64,000 nt of DNA, from contig OY987299.1 in assembly GCA_963920635.1 (NCBI GenBank), positions 66,074,692-66,138,691 of the forward strand. Reading direction: 5' to 3'. The stretch's first letter is position 1. Every line of letters begins with the position of its first letter. Below the pieces are notes generated by a model. That model saw only the letters and a list, made by a program, of their open reading frames with translations, was not told the DNA's origin and made no database searches. Of this stretch, positions 62,346-64,000 are shown one piece after another. This DNA is from Pseudeuparius sepicola (lineage: Eukaryota > Arthropoda > Insecta > Coleoptera > Anthribidae). A program made the position numbers and the translations under genes.

Positions 62346-63560
62346 AAATAAAAGAAGCTAACATAATTTACAATGGAAATAGTTATCTTACCAAAGGTTT
62401 TTAGAAATTATATAATATTAAAAATTTTTTTTATAGGTATTAGAATAATTACATTGATAGAAGTTGATTTCAGCTTTTAATTGTTTAATGTTTAATAGAC
62501 TTTTTTCAATACCTTTATCAAAAAAATTTCAAAATTACCTAATACCTAATTTGTTTTTTTATACTGGAGCATTTTTTAATTAGCAAATATGTTTTTTTTT
62601 GTCTTGTTTTACGGACCTCAGTTTCACCAATCGTTTGTTTTTCCCCTGACAGACAAATACTTCTTGGTTATTTGTAGTCGTCCCATGGTGACAGTAGGTA
62701 CCTAAACAAAAACTACAGCAAAACACACGCAACATGGTAAAGGCACGAGAGTAATGTACTCTGGTTCCAAATTGGCACAGAGAGTACAAATAAATGATAA
62801 GCAGGTCGCTAAATAAATGGTGCAAGAAAGTATGACAAGAGGTACCAAAAGCGGATCCCAACTGAACTTTACAATCCACATATCATCCCATCCACTTTAG
62901 GCAATATGGTCCATTATAGTATTTTAAATTGTGGTTTAATAAAAAAAGCTCCTTGGTTATTTATACGCTGCTGTTTTCTAAATTAATACGTAATATGTTT
63001 TTATTATTCCTGGTCGTCAATTTCATCTGTCTTTTGGATAAAATTCCTGGGTTTCGACCATCTAAATTTTTTGTTTAGTAACACATTAAAATTTTTTTAT
63101 CATACTTCTTTGAAAACACCTTATTTTCATTTGTTTTAGCAATAATTAAAGATGGGGGTTTTCGGGCTAGCGCACGGAAACATGGAAAAACTTTCCGTGT
63201 GCTGAATAAAAATACCGAATATATGGCTTTAAAATAGAAATATACAGCAAAGTAAACTAAATTTAAGAAACTCTATATGCTCTCTGATATTTAACGTATA
63301 CCTATTTTGTATTTTAATTCGTAAGTGTTTCAATATTTAGATACATTTCTGTAATATTTTTGACGTTTTATTGACCTTATCTGACAATAACTAATTTACA
63401 ATAAAGCACCTTTGAAATAATTTAAGAGTAACCATGGAAACGCATCATACATACCAAACACTATATTTATTGTCTGCATTGTTTATTTTTTGTCAATTAA
63501 ATTTATTATAATATGCCGATAAAATGTTTTAAGTTTCCGTTTTCAAAGAAGTATAATAAA
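62346..63560. other. Unassigned region related to MITEs elsewhere
   Basis: CTGGTCGTCAATTTCATCTG...GGGTTTCGACCATC (63,010-63,062) resembles the inner block of the 12.4-13.4 kb element. GCGCACGGAAA...TTTCCGTGTGC (63,171-63,204) is a hairpin. No gene is supported. Confidence 0.4.
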
Positions 63561-63570
63561 AAATATCGTT

Positions 63571-63688
63571 CATTACACGTCCAGAAATAGATTTTTCCGT
63601 GCTTGCATGACTTCCCGTGTTCGGCTGCGCCTCACACGGGAATTTGTCACGCGCGCACGGAAAAATCTTTGTTTCCAGACTCGTAATG
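63571..63688. repeat. Nested inverted repeats around CACGG
   Basis: The outer stem, about 32 bp, pairs 63,571-63,602 with 63,655-63,688 (GATTTTTCCGTGC and complement). The inner hairpin TTCCCGTGT...ACACGGGAA is at 63,612-63,642. It could extrude as a cruciform, or be a short foldback element end. Confidence 0.65.
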
Positions 63689-63714
63689 AAATATACTTTC
63701 TATTAAAAGTTTTT

Positions 63715-63775
63715 ATTAGAAAAAAACACTACACGTGTTTCAGCAATTAAGCCATCATCAGGTATCAAAGGAATA
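63715..63775 (-). ncRNA. Hammerhead-ribozyme-like motif (best of three)
   Basis: On the minus strand GATAC-CTGATGA, mini-stem GGC...GCT, GAAAC, then ACGTGTA|GTGTT. Stem III would be the palindromic ACAC/GTGT, the cleavage triplet GTA, and stem I five pairs (GATAC with GTGTT, two wobbles). All invariant core bases CUGAUGA and GAAA are present. Confidence 0.45.
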
Positions 63776-64000
63776 TTTTTCTTTAATATAATAATTTATA
63801 GTTTTACCACTTAAATAATAATAATTTATCTACAAGAGAAAAAGGTTTTTGTTATTTTTAAGGGAATATACGGAGAAATTCAGGATCACATAAATTTAAA
63901 TATCACTAGTAACATATGATTACTTACATTAATAGATTATTATTTTTAAGAGTTTCTCTTCCTCTTGTTTTTCTGTCATTGTTCTCACGTTCTATCATAT

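Overview
The window looks like an A/T-rich, repeat-dense insect chromosome segment. The evidence is spliced eukaryotic genes with GT-AG introns, one exon of the mitotic kinase polo, Ty3/gypsy and Jockey-like retroelements, and an unusually rich set of DNA transposons: Tc1/mariner, pogo, hAT, P-like, Mutator-like and Polinton. The insect order cannot be read from the sequence. No rRNA, intact tRNA, CRISPR array or bacterial operon is visible. Nearly all DNA outside a few exons is transposon-derived, much of it nested several layers deep.

Left part, 1-26 kb. A foldback element (arms 1.39-1.80 kb and 2.15-13.47 kb) is split by a solo LTR (2,221-2,663, TSD TATAT), a decayed gypsy element (2,746-12,184, TSD CAAG) and another foldback element (12.4-13.4 kb). 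The gypsy element itself carries at least four later insertions. Two long palindromes follow (14.3-16.4 kb). Next comes a pogo-type element containing a second element that contains a LINE fragment (17.05-19.77 kb), then a tandemly duplicated hAT-like MITE. A P-like element with a THAP-domain remnant (20,845-21,398, TSD GGTTTTTG), a Mutator-like element (22,745-24,006, TSD TTTACCTAT) and another hAT-like MITE (24,760-25,315, TSD GAAAATAG) complete this part.

Middle, 26-37 kb. A mariner-like element with about 450-bp inverted repeats and a deleted transposase (26,051-28,032) is followed by one clear polo exon on the + strand (29,390-29,618) in TE-rich surroundings. A minus-strand gypsy element (31,423-36,532, TSD CCGAG) then interrupts a mariner-type MITE.

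37.9-51.4 kb is the most interesting object: a 13.48-kb element with inverted repeats beginning AGTAGTAATAC and a perfect 6-bp duplication TGTGCC. These are the structural hallmarks of Polinton/Maverick (adintovirus-like) elements. The arms are more than 3 kb and nearly identical. Each arm encodes a 102-aa protein whose TGA overlaps the ATG of a 40-aa coiled-coil protein (ATGA), with TATA box and AATAAA. The unique centre holds a two-exon acidic/coiled-coil gene and a GNAT-type acetyltransferase gene. None of the usual Polinton core proteins (protein-primed DNA polymerase, integrase, protease, packaging ATPase, capsid proteins) is recognisable, so it looks like a cargo-carrying element that depends on others for movement.

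Right part, 51.4-64 kb. Repeats rich in AAGATGGCGG and TGACGTCA motifs occur at 51.8-52.4 and 54.8-55.2 kb, with a related copy at the very left end of the window. A minus-strand LINE (55.5-58.4 kb) is interrupted by a ZMYM-type hAT fragment. A tRNA-like SINE head lies at about 58.5 kb, a minus-strand two-exon THAP-domain gene at 60.3-61.0 kb, and hammerhead-ribozyme-like motifs and hairpins at 62.3-63.8 kb.
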